Source: Prostheceraeus crozeri
Taxonomy: Eukaryota > Platyhelminthes > Polycladida > Euryleptidae
Assembly: GCA_907163375.1 (NCBI GenBank)
Contig: CAJQUW010002202.1
Coordinates: forward strand, 372,001 to 436,000
Direction: 5' to 3'
Length of the DNA: 64,000 nt
A model generated the notes under the pieces. It saw only the letters and a program-made list of their open reading frames with translations. It ran no database searches and was not told the DNA's origin. The stretch's first letter is position 1. Each line of letters begins with the position of its first letter. Shown piece by piece: positions 29,027 to 41,370 of the stretch. The position numbers and the translations under genes were made by a program.

Positions 29027-30021
29027 CACTGTAAATCGCTGGATACGAAAATTACATACAAACACATACCAAGTTTACATACAATTTGAAACCAACATTT
29101 GATACGAGATTCTGGTATATATAAAGAAATCTGGTATGTTTTTCATACGAATGGCCATTTACTTTCGTATGTGATTGGTATGTAAACGATACGAACTATG
29201 CTAACTGTGATTGGCTGTTTTACGTTGAAATACGAATTCTTGGTATGTTTTATATACGAGACCCGATGCAAATTGGTATGTGTTTCGTATGTCTTTCGTA
29301 TGAATAGCTTTATGTCATATGGCAAAAAATATGTTATACTACATACTACTTACAAATAACTTTTTTCCAGTAATACCAGCCGTGCATATTTCTTTGTGAA
29401 AGTGTGGTAGTTAACTAGATTAGATTTGTAGTGGAATTAAAGCCGCATGTCATCTTTGCAACTTGTCTTATAGCATTCACAAGACTCATAATTAGCTCAT
29501 TTCCTTGAACTAAATTGAAAAACATCATTTCAATATAACGATAACTGTTCAGCAACCATGTTGACTTATATATCTCAAACATAACTATTTTTGCGTTCAT
29601 GAATTATAATGTGTCTTTATTTTGGATTGATAATAAGCTTAGTTCCAAAATTACATAATGCATAATTGTTGATGGTCAAATACTTATTGATTATTTATGA
29701 AATGCCTCGGACTTACATGTATAAAAATCGAATTCAGTATTGTTAGTTTGACTATAAAATGTCATTATCTCACTACTTACAAAGCAGTAGTAGCATTAGT
29801 GTGATCTTTATTGACAAAAAGCCTTAAATCAACATACTTTGGACATGATTTATGCTTTCTTTTAACATTGTGCTGGTATGGCTTTAGTATGTAAAGCATA
29901 CCACACTTGAAATAACATGCGAAAAGCATACAAATATATACCAAGATCATACAGAAATATACCAAAAAAATATCTTGGTATGCATCCTTCGTATGTGGTT
30001 GGTATTGAGCGATTTACAGTG
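29027..30021. mobile_element. 995-bp MITE with TA duplication
   Basis: Perfect 14-bp inverted ends CACTGTAAATCGCT (29027-29040 and 30008-30021) are flanked on both sides by TA. The interior is full of short GTATG / CATAC words on both strands and holds no transposase. This fits a non-autonomous Tc1/mariner-like or related TA-targeting element. Confidence 0.75.
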
Positions 30022-30023
30022 TA

Positions 30024-32635
30024 CGTATATTTCACTAAAAATGGTATTTAAAAAATAAAATGCTATCATTGCCGATCATAGTTTACCACCCATAGTTTAA
30101 TTTCCTTAAATGAATGGTCTACGAAAAATAGATGCATGAAAAGATTATTGTATTGTCGCAGTGTGACTTTTACTGCAGTTGTTCATTATATCGCGATCTA
30201 ACCATAAGTACTCGTTAACGTAATCTTTTCGGCTATCCTCAAAAATAAATGATTCTAGTTACCTGCACAAGTTAAGGAAGAATTTATCCAGAGGATCTTA
30301 AGTCATATGCATGCATTTTGATGCGCAAATGAGTATGCACAATAATTCTCATATCTTTTCAGCACATTTTACAGCTTACCTCACATAAAATGAGATCAGA
30401 CCCCCAAGATGGAGCTAATCCTATCCCAAATATTGATGCATGCTGGAATCAATGCCAGACGATGTGGAATCCCCAATTGTCATTCTAAATCTGTGTTGGA
30501 AATTCAAACACTGACGAGCTCGTCAACACCACTTAAATGATTACTGTCCAGCAAGGGGTGAATAATCGAAAGATTATGTGGTGAAGACTGATGAAAAGGT
30601 CGCAATTTCGTAATTGTTCATATTTAAACAAACTTTCAAAGCTACAAATTGTTTGGAAAATGCATGAAAAGCTCTCACAACAATAATTTAAGCATCAATA
30701 AAATATTCTAATAATCGAAGCGATTTTTTCATGATCATGTTTTATGCATGCTCTGTTAGGAGTAATTTGCAAAATGCTCAGTTATTTGTTTGTCCTGACT
30801 CCTCCCAGGTCTGATGAAGTCTTTAATGCTTAAATAGGTAATGTGACACTGCAAGTGAAAGGTTAAAAACGGGTAAAAGTGCCCCCTTTTTAGCTTTTTT
30901 CTGCTTTTTTAGAAATGCCCAAATAATGACATTCAATTTAATATCTAAACTATGCAAACCAATATACATTGGCATAAACTTAAATGGTATGATTATAACA
31001 CAAACAGCTGAAATAGGCGTCTTTTTGTTGATGAGATGGATTTGTAGTCACTAATCGTACATCTCACAAAAAAGAGGACCAAACATTGTAACTTTTGGTG
31101 AGAGGAAAGCCCAAAACGAATTATTGTCGAAAGTTGAGAAGACAGAAATGATCCGATCGGAATCCCTAAGTCAGCATGAAGATGAGAGAATCAAGAGAAA
31201 GCCAAAACAGGAAAATTGAGTGGAGCCACCGGCAAGTACTTAAAAGCAGTATTTAGTAATGATTACTTCCTGCTGGGATATATTATAGATAACTTATATA
31301 ACCGTTACAGTGGGTATGGTGGCGGTTTCAGGAAGGGAGACTTCAAAATATCAACTGGAGAGATTGCATAGTTGTTGAACGACCCCTTAAGTATCAGATG
31401 AAATCATTAAAGAAAATTGACAATGTCTGCGGAAAATCTATCTACATCAACTTTTGCCAGCTTTGCATAAATAGAGAGAAAGGACAGACAGACATCCTAC
31501 TAATTTCAGTAATGAGTTGATGTTATGTAACTACTCCCTGTATCGTCTGAAGAATCAGTTAATTTTGCCACAAGCAAATGCAACTTAGTACAAGACAGTA
31601 CAATCTGACAACTACAAGTAGAAGTTAACATCGAGGTTGTCCATTAGCTCACTAATTGATAGATCTCGTGCTGTTTAATGACTCATACCCATTGAGCTCA
31701 TGCCTTAGCATTTTGAGATTTTCAATAAAGCGTTCTAGTGTAACTTGATGACAAACTTTTTATTCGAATGACTAGCGCTCATCATTGCCTGGTTTACGTA
31801 AGAAAATCTGTCTCTCGGATTTCATAATTTGTAATTGAGATGTCTCTCTTCTATTGAGCCTGTCATTGCCTATTTACCCGTGATGGATTAAATGTTTCAT
31901 TTAAACATTTACTTCACAACCATGGGCAAGACATCTGATAAATTTCACAAAATTGCATCCAAAATGAATAACTTGTGAGAACTTGCTTCATCACAGCGTT
32001 AAGAGAGCAAATTTAGTATATCCTGTTACAAATTGCCACTCGAACACAATTTGACGCGATGAACTTCATTGGATTAAAATAGAACAAACAAATCTGACAA
32101 AAAGCATATCACAAAAATGTGGGAAGCCGATATGCCAGTGATCAAAGTTTTCGAGAGGAAGAATTGCTGTCTAGGAATCGATGCTGCTGAACATCGCCTA
32201 GAATCTTTCTTAGTGAAAATAAGATACTTATTGTTACTGATGCAGGAAACATACAGACGGAACTTTGTATTGAAAAACCTACAAACTTAAGCAAGTGGCA
32301 TCAATACTGATGATGCACATATTATATTATAAGACAATCATGATGATATGTGATGGAAAACAAGTCAATAACATGCTGTATATAATATGGCAGTGGGTGG
32401 AAAGATCATTTTCAAGGAAGAAAATAGCGAAACAACCGAAGTATCTATCGAAGCATTTTTAAGACAATTATGCGAATTTATGCCCTATAGCAAGATCTCT
32501 GCCGGTAGTTCGTGTCCTGACCACCTGTTAAAAGAGAAGGCTGATATAAGCTTAATTTTATCTCGATCTTCTTGATACTCTTTGTCTTAGAATAAATGCA
32601 TTTTTTATGACGTCTCCACGTCACGAAGTTACAGC
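30024..32635. other. intergenic, nothing recognised
   Basis: AT-rich sequence without supported genes. A short frame at 32387-32575 shows no recognisable family. The last bases adjoin the left end of Polinton B; the six bases before it are TACAGC. Confidence 0.5.
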
Positions 32636-32985
32636 AGTAGTGAATAATGTGAACGCAAAAAGTGAGGATTTAAACGAGGATGCGAACATGGCGTTCCAAA
32701 CATGTAAATATGAACATTTGAATTCGAACCACGTTCCGATCATGTGAATAGGAACCGCGTTCCGATTGGGATTCGAATTGAGCTCATGTTTCGAGGTTCG
32801 GTACAATCAATTGTGTACTAGGGTTGTAACGGCCTGTTCCGAGATTGAATTAAAGTGAGTGAATTAGAATAGGGATGCGAACATTTATTTCTGAACTTGA
32901 ATAGATAGTTGTTTGTTTTGAGACTGCTTGCTCAAATGCGACAGTGGTGACCATTGTGACTATGATGACAATTTTTATTTATTTT
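32636..32985. repeat. left terminal inverted repeat of Polinton B
   Basis: From AGTAGTGAATAATGTGAACGC inward to about GACAATTTTTATTTATTTTC, matching the complement of 52813-53162 with few differences. It includes several GGAACGCGGTTC-type palindromic words (CGTTCCGATCATGTG and relatives), possible protein-binding iterons. Confidence 0.85.
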
Positions 32986-33099
32986 CGTAATGCGTTTAAA
33001 GATCAGAAATTATGTTATGAATGTTCTATTATTTGCTAATCAGAATCCCATTTACAGAATTTGTGAAATAAAAACAAGAGGTTTACAATGTAAGTGTAA

Positions 33100-33393
33100 T
33101 TAACCATAAAAAATGAAAGAAGATAAGTCACGTCCCTCGGGGGACTCCGTTAACTTCAAGAAGTCCTCGGCCCATTCGGGGAATGTTGTATTGTTTGTGA
33201 ACTCGTGTTCACACTCGTGTATAGGACACTTCGCCGGCAGTCCTTTTCTCCTTTGGAGTGCTGTCACTGTTAGAGTTTTCCAGAGTTCCACCTTGCATCC
33301 GCAACACAAATTAACCTTCGTATCCAACGGTCCACCCATAATTACTTGGCTTTCATTGTGGTAACAGAACAGTTGTTTCTGGGTACTCATCAT
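33100..33393 (-). CDS. small Cys/His protein of Polinton B, unknown
   Basis: An intact 97-residue frame. It contains LCCGCKVELW and CPIHECEHEF, a C-x2-C plus C-x2-H-x-C spacing that could hold one zinc ion, then an acidic Glu/Phe-rich C terminus (FPEWAEDFLKLTESPEG). No named family. It is divergently transcribed from the gene at 33634 across a promoter with two opposite TATA boxes, the same position as the unknown gene at 10218 in Polinton A. Confidence 0.5.
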   Translation of the reverse strand: MMSTQKQLFCYHNESQVIMGGPLDTKVNLCCGCKVELWKTLTVTALQRRKGLPAKCPIHECEHEFTNNTTFPEWAEDFLKLTESPEGRDLSSFIFYG

Positions 33394-33633
33394 GAAATAG
33401 ATTCGTAATAGATTCTTAATGTCTACTCAAGTCACGAGGATTATTAGAACTTGCTTAATTGGAACAATGACATCCTTATATACGCCTTTAGGGAAAATCG
33501 GAACCTCTCTGATTGGCTGTTGGGGATTTCTTTGGTTGAAAAGTATATAAGTCCTAGCTGTGTACCAATTCTCATCAAAGGTACTAATCCTCAAGTACCA
33601 TATTGAAAGTTGTCTCTTATAATTACGCTAACC
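33394..33633. promoter_or_regulatory. bidirectional promoter of Polinton B left end
   Basis: TATATAA on the minus strand (33476-33482) points to the gene at 33393, and TATATAA on the plus strand (33544-33550) points to the ATG at 33634. An inverted CCAAT (ATTGG, 33512-33516) lies between them. Confidence 0.6.
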
Positions 33634-34029
33634 ATGCATAGTATCACTACACCTCCCGCTTCTCCAGCTGAAGTTGAAAGGATCGAATTGGAACAGGTAT
33701 TCGGAACAGGACCCGTAACTCCTCCGGAGTCATCCGAAGATGAGGATTGCATGGTACAGAGTAGTGTGATCGAAACACCGGTGGAGGCCATGATAACGGT
33801 GAAGACACGCTGTGGAAGAGATGTTCGGAATGCGCCCAGGAGGATCCACACGAAGCGAATGTGTGTGCGAATAGAACCCGATGAAAAAAATCTCACAACT
33901 GCGCTGGAGTTCAGCATTATAGATCCACCCACGCCACGCCACTGCCCTGGCGCCCCCAAGAAGACAAGAGTGTGTGTTCGTGTTGACTTAAAAAAACTCA
34001 TTCCTTTTCACAATATCAACAACATGTAA
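33634..34029 (+). CDS. small acidic/basic protein of Polinton B, unknown
   Basis: 131 residues from the ATG at 33634 (a TTG 24 bases earlier is less likely). The N terminus is Pro/Thr/Ser-rich and acidic (HSITTPPASPAEVERIE, VTPPESSEDEDC). The middle is basic (RCGRDVRNAPRRIHTKR), and the C terminus repeats that flavour (TPRHCPGAPKKTRVCVRVD). PRRIHTKRMCVRIEP and PKKTRVCVRVD look like an internal duplication. Such mosaics of short motifs are typical of viral regulatory proteins; I looked for an LxCxE retinoblastoma motif and did not find one. The function is unknown. Confidence 0.5.
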   Translation: MHSITTPPASPAEVERIELEQVFGTGPVTPPESSEDEDCMVQSSVIETPVEAMITVKTRCGRDVRNAPRRIHTKRMCVRIEPDEKNLTTALEFSIIDPPTPRHCPGAPKKTRVCVRVDLKKLIPFHNINNM

Positions 34030-35977
34030 CTTTTTATCTTAAATATGACTATACATAAATGAAGAATCTTGTTTTGTAATTTCACAAATTGAATTCCTGT
34101 TAAGGTTCGAATGGCAACTGGGGATATATTCATCTCTGAAAGTTATCAACAAGTATTTCTGTGTTTAATGTTTCTAAGTCTAATATTTCAAATGCTTGTA
34201 CCACTTCAGGATGATATCATAAACATTGCATACAATACATCATTGGTTAGAGAATTAAAAGACCTTTCGAATGATAGAAGGCATGTACCCATTCGATGAA
34301 AAAATCTGTGTTGTGTGCAAGTGTATGCACGAAGTAAATTAATGAATTCAAATTTTGAAGTTTCTCAACTAAATTCTATCTATCTTTCAAAGGTCTATAG
34401 CTGCTCTGGATGGTGTCATACATGTTGCATACAATACACCGTTGGAAAGAGAATGAAAAGAGCTTTCGAATGATGTACGGTATGTACTGATTTGATGAAA
34501 AAATGCCTGTTGTATGCAACTATATGCAATTGTGTGCAACAAGAAAAATTCTAAGTTTTTACCATAAAATGACCAAGTTTTTGAATTTCTAAGAATTTTC
34601 AAAGTAAAAGTTTGCATCTCAAAATCAGTAATATACATAATTGTTTGATCACTGACCTTTGACCTGAACTTGAACTTTGACCTTCATGCACTTCATACAC
34701 GCCGACGTCATGGGCTCCGGGTGCCATAGCTGACGTTTTTCTTAATTTCCTAACCCTTATCCTAACCTTAACCTTAACCCTAACCCTAACCCTAACCTTA
34801 ACCCTAACCCTAACCCTAACCTATTATTTGAATTTTGGCGCGAATTTAAAATTTCGAAATTTGACGCGAAATTTGAAATTTGGATATTCTAGATTTCAAT
34901 ATTTCCTCCAAGAGTTTCAACCAACATTTTGGCGCGAAAATTAAACTTTAGAAATTGACATGCAATTCAAATATCTTAAAATATTGGCTTCAAACATATT
35001 GCCATGTATATATTTACAAATTGAATTATCAATTTTTATGTAATAATGTCCAAACTCTCTGAATATCTTGTGTTCATAATAGATACACATAGTAGATTTT
35101 ATATTATTTATAAGAGTCATATTTGTAGCATTAGATTGCCATTCCATTCTAATGGATAAAATGAGCCAGCTGATTATTATTTTGTTTAAAATTGTCAAGT
35201 TTGTTTTGCTGTACCAAACTGATGACATCATGTCATCAAGTCTTTGTTCTTAGTTCCTTTGTTGACTTTATATATGAAGAACTTGTAGAGCTCCGTTATT
35301 CACTCAGTTTTGAATAATTTGGTGTGCATGCCAGACCTCGTTCTCTGCTTCTCCGATTCGTCGATTTGCAATTATATTTCTGAAGTGAGCTTCATCATCC
35401 AGTATTTACTACTTTCTAAGTTTGGAAAATAGGTGCATTACTAACTTCTTATAACCAAATAGTTTAAAATACATGGTTGTTAATAATATAACAGCGCTAT
35501 GTTATATTATTAATCACACATCTTTACTTCGCTTTTATTATAGCATATGCAATACAAATGAATCAAGCGATCTTGATTGATGTAGTGTTTGAATTCAAAT
35601 ATACTTCGCAAGATTTCGTTTTTAAATAATAAAACACTTACACATTAATTTTATTTTCAATCTTCTAATTAAAATACTTTTAATCAATCTCTACACTTTC
35701 GTTTTTTCGAAAAGTCAGTTTCGTTTCAATGTTTTTCTTTTCGAAATTAAATAACATTTACTCAGCTGATCCAAACTTGATGTTTCTATATGAAAAACAC
35801 CTCTTAAAAATTGATTTAACGTTTCGAATCTCGGTTTCTGTTTCATCTTAATATTTTTCTAATTGAGATTATTTAACTTTTCAATATTACTTTTTTATGT
35901 CTGGAAAATAGATTCATAAATGAGTTCTAATCTACAGAGAGATAAGAATGTAACAAACGATTATTTCCTTTGTAGAA
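34030..35977. other. non-coding stretch inside Polinton B with repeats
   Basis: No supported gene. Two diverged copies of a roughly 110-bp repeat occur near 34195-34330 and 34395-34530 (TTGCATACAATACA, GAATGATG/GAATGATA, GATGAAAAAAT in common). A telomere-type run lies at 34749-34822, followed by TTTGGCGCGAA / AAATTTGAAAT words. This material probably entered after the element did, or represents an expanded leader of the gene at 35978. Confidence 0.5.
34749..34822. repeat. interstitial telomeric-type repeat (CCCTAA)n
   Basis: About twelve units of CCCTAA and the variant CCTTAA in tandem over 74 bp, i.e. TTAGGG on the other strand, in the middle of Polinton B. Confidence 0.9.
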
Positions 35978-38031
35978 ATGGTTCGACCGTCAAGCATCTC
36001 CCGACAGAGACTTATTTTTCATTATTGCAGTACTTGCAATTTGCCGGTTCGCCACGCTAGCAAAAGCAGTCATAAGGATTGCTCTTTTAAGGAGGATGGT
36101 ACGTAACTGCATTGCCTTACATGTAAGACATATCTAAAGAGCACTGAGAAGACGAACAGTGAAGAAGATAAGGCATTTATTCAAGCCCATACTGCCTGCG
36201 CACTTGGAAATGGACGCAAAGGTATCAATCTGACCTCGACCACAGAGAGGCGGAAATTGGAAAGATTGTTGACCAAGGAGGACAGACCGGCGACAGGGGT
36301 TTAAGCCAATGTGATGTCGCGAAAACTTCTAAACCTCCAAAAAAGGTGCGATCTATCAAAGTAAAGTCGCGAAAATTCATTGATAGTGACACGTCACTAT
36401 CTGATTATGAAGTGAGTACTGTCAAATGCATATTTTAAATTATGCTTTTGAATGAAACAATGATGAATGGCACCAATGAAGCTAGTGCAAGTATGCATGT
36501 AGTAAGCATATTTTCTTAAAATTTCAGAGTTCAGAACCTCCAACGAAGAGTGCTAGGGTAGTTTTAAAGAAATTGCCTACAGCAAGAGATGGAAATATTT
36601 TACAGTCAAAATGTTTATGATTTTAAATATGTTTTACTACTAAACACTTTCTTTCAGCATTTCAACAGTCTGCCACCTGTTCCGAAATTGACTATGGTGG
36701 AGAAAAAAGTAAATCCACATCCCGTAAGTATTATTTACAAGGTCTATACCTGCATAACTAGAAATTTTAAAACATTGTTAACTTTTCAGCTGTTCCAAAG
36801 TCTGCCCATCTATTCCCGAGTTGAGAACGGTGGAAAATAATGGATGTCAGAGACCTGTAAGTATGATTGCTGCAGTCTACACTCACGCAAATCTATCATG
36901 TCTTAATAATCACTCTCTAATCATTTTGTCTTTATTCCTATTGCAGGCAATTCGATCTTTATCACTGAAAAAGACTCGAGATCGCAGTGCACTCTCAACG
37001 CCACCTACCTCAACGTCCATGGAGGACAATGAGGAAAAGCCCTACAGCATCCGCGAGTCCTCGTCAGATGAGTCCTCTTCGTCAGCGACATCATCGCCAA
37101 CTTCATCTGATAATGACAGTGATGATGGTAGAATTGCTAAGGTAAGTATAATATTAGGAATGAACCTGAAAGCAGATAATTGAAATGTAAAAAGATTGTA
37201 GCAGTTAAATTTTAATTTCAGAATAGTTCATAGAACGTTGCGGTAGAAGATGGATCTGATCATGATATCGTCATGACTCCTAAGGTAAGATAGCTTTCAA
37301 ACACTATAAAAACATGTTTACATTATTTAAATATTATTATATTGTTAACTCTACAAACATTATTAACTTCTTTCCCATATAATGATGTATGGATAATACA
37401 ATTATTTTCTATTCTCATTACAGGATACAGCGATCTGCGCATCCCAGGAGGAAGTCTCCTTCTCCAACATCCGATCGTCTCCAACCTGCAGCGTCTGCTT
37501 CCCCTTCACTCCTACACTGGAGTATAGGGGTGCATCACCACCGCCCACAGCACAACCACCTACCCCGGGGACTGCCCCTCCTACGACTTCCCACGATCCT
37601 ACTCCTCCTACTACACCATCACCTACGACTTCCCACGATCCTACTCCTCCTGCTCCCCCTACGATCTCCAATACTACTGCCCACGCTCCTGCGCCTGCTG
37701 CTTCCATCATGTTGCGAACCAAGGAGTACAATGTCGATTTAGATGAACTATTGACAATAGTGAGTTGAGGCGCTGTGAGGAGCGACTGCGACTCGCTGAG
37801 GAAAGGGAAGCAAAGTTAAAGAATGAAAATCGGGATTTAATCCAATCTGTCCGAAATTTGACGCAGTCAAACTTGCAGATGGCATCGCTGCTTTCAAGAG
37901 GTAACAAGCCTTTCGAAAAAGAGACATTGATGCATATCGAGTTATCAAATTTGAACATTGAAAAGGTGAGGCTGACTCACATGGAAGACAGGGGTGCCTG
38001 GTCTGCACAGTGTCAGCACATCAAGATGTGA
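35978..38031 (+). pseudogene. multi-exon zinc-finger/coiled-coil accessory gene of Polinton B, fossil
   Basis: Homologue of the Polinton A gene at 7198. It starts after an acceptor (TTTCCTTTGTAG) at MVRPSSISRQRLIFH, followed by YCSTCNLPVRHASKSSHKDC and a second unit with KAFIQAHTAC. Then come short exons bounded by GTGAGT/GTAAGT donors and TTTCAG/TTGCAG acceptors (near 36412, 36526, 36724, 36789, 36860, 36947, 37142, 37221, 37285, 37424). An acidic Ser block (SSDESSSSATSSPTSSDND) follows, then Pro/Thr repeats (TTSHDPTPP twice) and a C-terminal coiled coil (LRRCEERLRLAEEREAKL). It is probably a nuclear regulator (inference). It is broken. Its many introns contrast with the compact copy in A. 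Confidence 0.6.
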
Positions 38032-38197
38032 CACAGTGGAATTGTAAAATGTATAAAACTGTGATATACTTTACTTTTTTCTTTGGAAAATGAAAATTGT
38101 TGTAAATCCTGAATTTTTTCCTTTACATCATCGGTGATACTACATCTATCTCATAAGTGAAGAGATCGGAACAAATTCTATTGAGTGGTAATAGCTC

Positions 38198-38226
38198 TGA
38201 CGTCATAGAATGATGAAAATATATAA
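38198..38226 (+). promoter_or_regulatory. CRE plus TATA promoter of Polinton B polymerase
   Basis: A perfect CRE palindrome TGACGTCA (38198-38205) lies 14 bp upstream of TATATAA (38220-38226), 43 bp before the polymerase ATG at 38269. Confidence 0.55.
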
Positions 38227-38268
38227 GGACTATCAAAATTATGATCCTCATCATTTACTATTAAGAAT

Positions 38269-41179
38269 GGTTGTCTGTTCCAAGTGTGGAAAGTCTTTTA
38301 CTCTTTATGGCAATTTGCAACGTCATGAAAAATTTTGTAAGTTGGGGATAACATACAGTGTAGCAAGTGTCCATATCAAACGAATAGGAAGGATAATCTA
38401 AAGCGACATAATCTAATTTGCAATTTAAGTTCAAATTCTCAAAATATGTCAGTTGATAATCCAGTAGAATCACAAAATAATCACATATCCAGATCTAGTA
38501 TTGTTGAACCAACGTCTAGACATACGTCAACCAGCGCTTCAAATAATACCTTAATGCAATGTTGTCCCGCTGTGGCAAAAATTATAATTCTGTTAGCAAA
38601 TTTCGTCAGCATATGAATGTACATAATACAAAAAGTGAGATGAATATTCATAATAATCACGGAACTCTAAATCTCAGTGAAAGCGCACTTAACGGTCACG
38701 CTCGTGTATATGACATCACACCATCAACACATACAATCGACATTAATTCTTTTTTATTGAGTATGCGATCTATATTAGGGAACTTAGTGTCAAACCTTCT
38801 AGAACAATTTCAACTACGTGGCCGTCTAATTGCACAAATTCGTTATGTGCGATCAAATCCTCAAGAAGATGAAACGTTTCTCGCACACTTTACATCATCA
38901 TCCACAAACTATATTTATGACTGTGATACCTGGTTCCAAGATAATTTGAATAGTCTTTCAAGTCATATTGAAGCATTTGCGAATAAAGGGAGCAACTGGG
39001 TTATAGATGAAATACTAAAGATTGAATTCAATGTTATTACCAGTCCACTACTATCCGGTGGACAAACATTTACTCTACCAAAGAGCTTGAAAGATTCTAA
39101 GGCTGTAATCAATGTACACTCGAATGCAAATGACTGCTTCAAGTATTCACTTTTATCAATACTATATTATGATGAAGTACTTCACTCGAGGAATGATATG
39201 AAATCATATAGCAAGTAGACATCTGATCTGAATATGGATGGCAATGCCACACCAGTATCAATTAAAGATATTCCTAGGTTTGAGAAAAATAATGACATTA
39301 AAATTAACATTCACTTTTATGAAAAAGGACTAAAAGGTGTTCGTTATAGTAGCAACTTCATTGGTAAACGAACTGTCAATATACTGTTAATTGTTTGATG
39401 AACGCGCACATTATTGTGGAACCAGAAAGATATCGAGACTATATAGGAAAATTAATACAGGATTTAAACATTACTGTGATCGATGCACCCAATCGTTTAC
39501 ATATAAGTCAACTCTAGACCAACATTATCAATTTTGTGTTCGAGGAAAAGCGCAAATAGAAAAAATGCCTAAACAACTAGAGATAAGTACAAGTAGCATG
39601 GAATATCATCTAAGTCCGCCTTTAGTTATTTATGCAGATATAGAGTAATACATCGATAATAAATTGCATAAACCTGCAGCAGTTGGAGTTTATCATGCTT
39701 GGCACAACGCTCTCCAATCAAAATTTGATAACAAATATTATGTCTTTAAAGGAGAAAATTGCATTATGAACTTCTTAAATCACTTAGAAAATGTAGCTCA
39801 AAAATTGTATGACAATTAGCGTCCAATAAGTAGACAACCGATGTCTCTATCCCATGATGAAGAAGAAAAACACAAAAGCGCACAGAGTTGCAATAAATGT
39901 AAATCTAAGTTCAGTGATGATTGCATCAAAGTGAGAGATCATGATCATATAACAGGAAAATATAGACAAACATTATGTAGCAAATGCAACCTTCGATTGA
40001 AACTGAATAGGCGGGAACTGCCCATATTTTTCCACAACTTCAAGAATTATGACAGTCATATCGCTTGCCACAAAGCAATTGGAAAGAAGAAACCATGGAA
40101 ATTAGAAGTGGTAGCAGCCACAGCTGAAAAATACATAATAAAAAAAACTAAGAAACTGTTGCTACACCAATTTGATAGGGAAAATTATGTTGTGCACTAT
40201 TCAATATTAAAATTTTATTTATTTGTGGGTATGAAAGTCAAAAAAAGTTCATAGCGGTGTGAAGTTCACTCAAAAGCCCTGGTTAAGAACGTTCACTGAC
40301 ATGAATTCCCAAAAGAGAGCTCAGTCAAGAACTGATTTTGAAAAGTCATTTTGCAAGTTGAAGAATAACTCTTTATATGGTAAGACAATGGAAAAGGTAA
40401 GACGAAGGAGAAAATTCAAATTAGTTAATAGTGTTGAGCAATGTCAAAAATTATCAAATCATACACTCTATGTTCAGCATAAGATCTTCGATGAAGATCT
40501 AGTTGGCATGGAAATGTACAAGCGTTCAATTATGTTGAATGAATTAATTCATGTTGGTCAAGCAATTCTTGATTATAGCAAGTTGGAAATGTATCAACTA
40601 TTTTACAATGATTTAAAAAGATGTCCACTGACAAATAGAACGCGACTTTGTGGCGGTGACACTGACAGTTTTTTACTATGTTTATACACCTCACCTTCTG
40701 TCCGTCTGGAGGACATACTTCTATACTTTGGTGAAAAATTTGACTCTTCAAACTATGATGTACATCATCGACTATACTCAACTACAAACAGAGCTAGGTT
40801 GGGCTGTTTTAAGGATGAGTGTGCGGGAAAGTTGCTTGAGGAAATGATCTTATTAAAACCGAAAATGTATTCATTCAATGAAATATCTAGATTCATCTTG
40901 CCACAGCATCAAATGTGCAAAAGGAGTGCAGAGAGCCGCAGTTAAAAAACTACAACATAATGATTATAGGATTACTACAGTGAAATGGATACAAGTGAAG
41001 AAATGACAGTAATTAACTCGAAAAACCACATAGTTACTACAAAATCATTTAGGAAGCGAGGACTTTCACTCTGGGAGGATAAGCGCTGTTGGTTAAATAA
41101 AAATTTGTTACTACCATATGGACACTATAGCTTGGGACTCCCCCACCTTCAAAAAGAAGGAGAATCCTTCCTGCCATAG
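38269..41179 (+). pseudogene. polB: protein-primed family B DNA polymerase of Polinton B, fossil
   Basis: Starts MVVCSKCGKSFTLYGNLQRH (C2H2 finger), with a second finger-like block (RCGKNYNSVSKFRQHMNVH). Then comes the shared N-terminal domain (LRGRLIAQIRYV, FANKGSNWVIDEI), exonuclease motif VIYADIE, HNH-like VRDHDHITGKYR and FHNFKNYDSH. Palm motifs follow (LKNNSLYGKTMEKVRRRRKF and CGGDTDSF), and the family tail WEDKRCW. It is heavily decayed, with about five or more breaks. No ATG-intron start like that of Polinton A is seen here; instead a CRE/TATA promoter sits directly upstream. Confidence 0.88.
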
Positions 41180-41370
41180 GTGATGTAGAATAAGTCTAAG
41201 TAGGTTCAATAAGGTAATACAAGTAAACTAACCAATCGTCACATCTTCCTGCTTAGTAGTTATGCTTACTAATATATAGGTAGTCTTATTATTTAACATC
41301 ATTCCGATATGTTGAGATGTGAAATAGCAAACTTTATGCAAACAGAGGAATTAGGTTTATATTTGAAAAC

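Noticed and set aside
33634-34029. LxCxE retinoblastoma-binding (oncoid) motif as described for some adintoviruses
   Set aside because: No L-x-C-x-E occurs in this protein or in the small proteins at 9204, 10218 or 33100; LFCYH at the 33100 gene lacks the Glu.
37389-37742. Pro/Leu/His-rich frame and its Gly/Val antisense at 37.4-37.7 kb
   Set aside because: Alternate frames of the Pro/Thr repeat exon of the multi-exon accessory gene.
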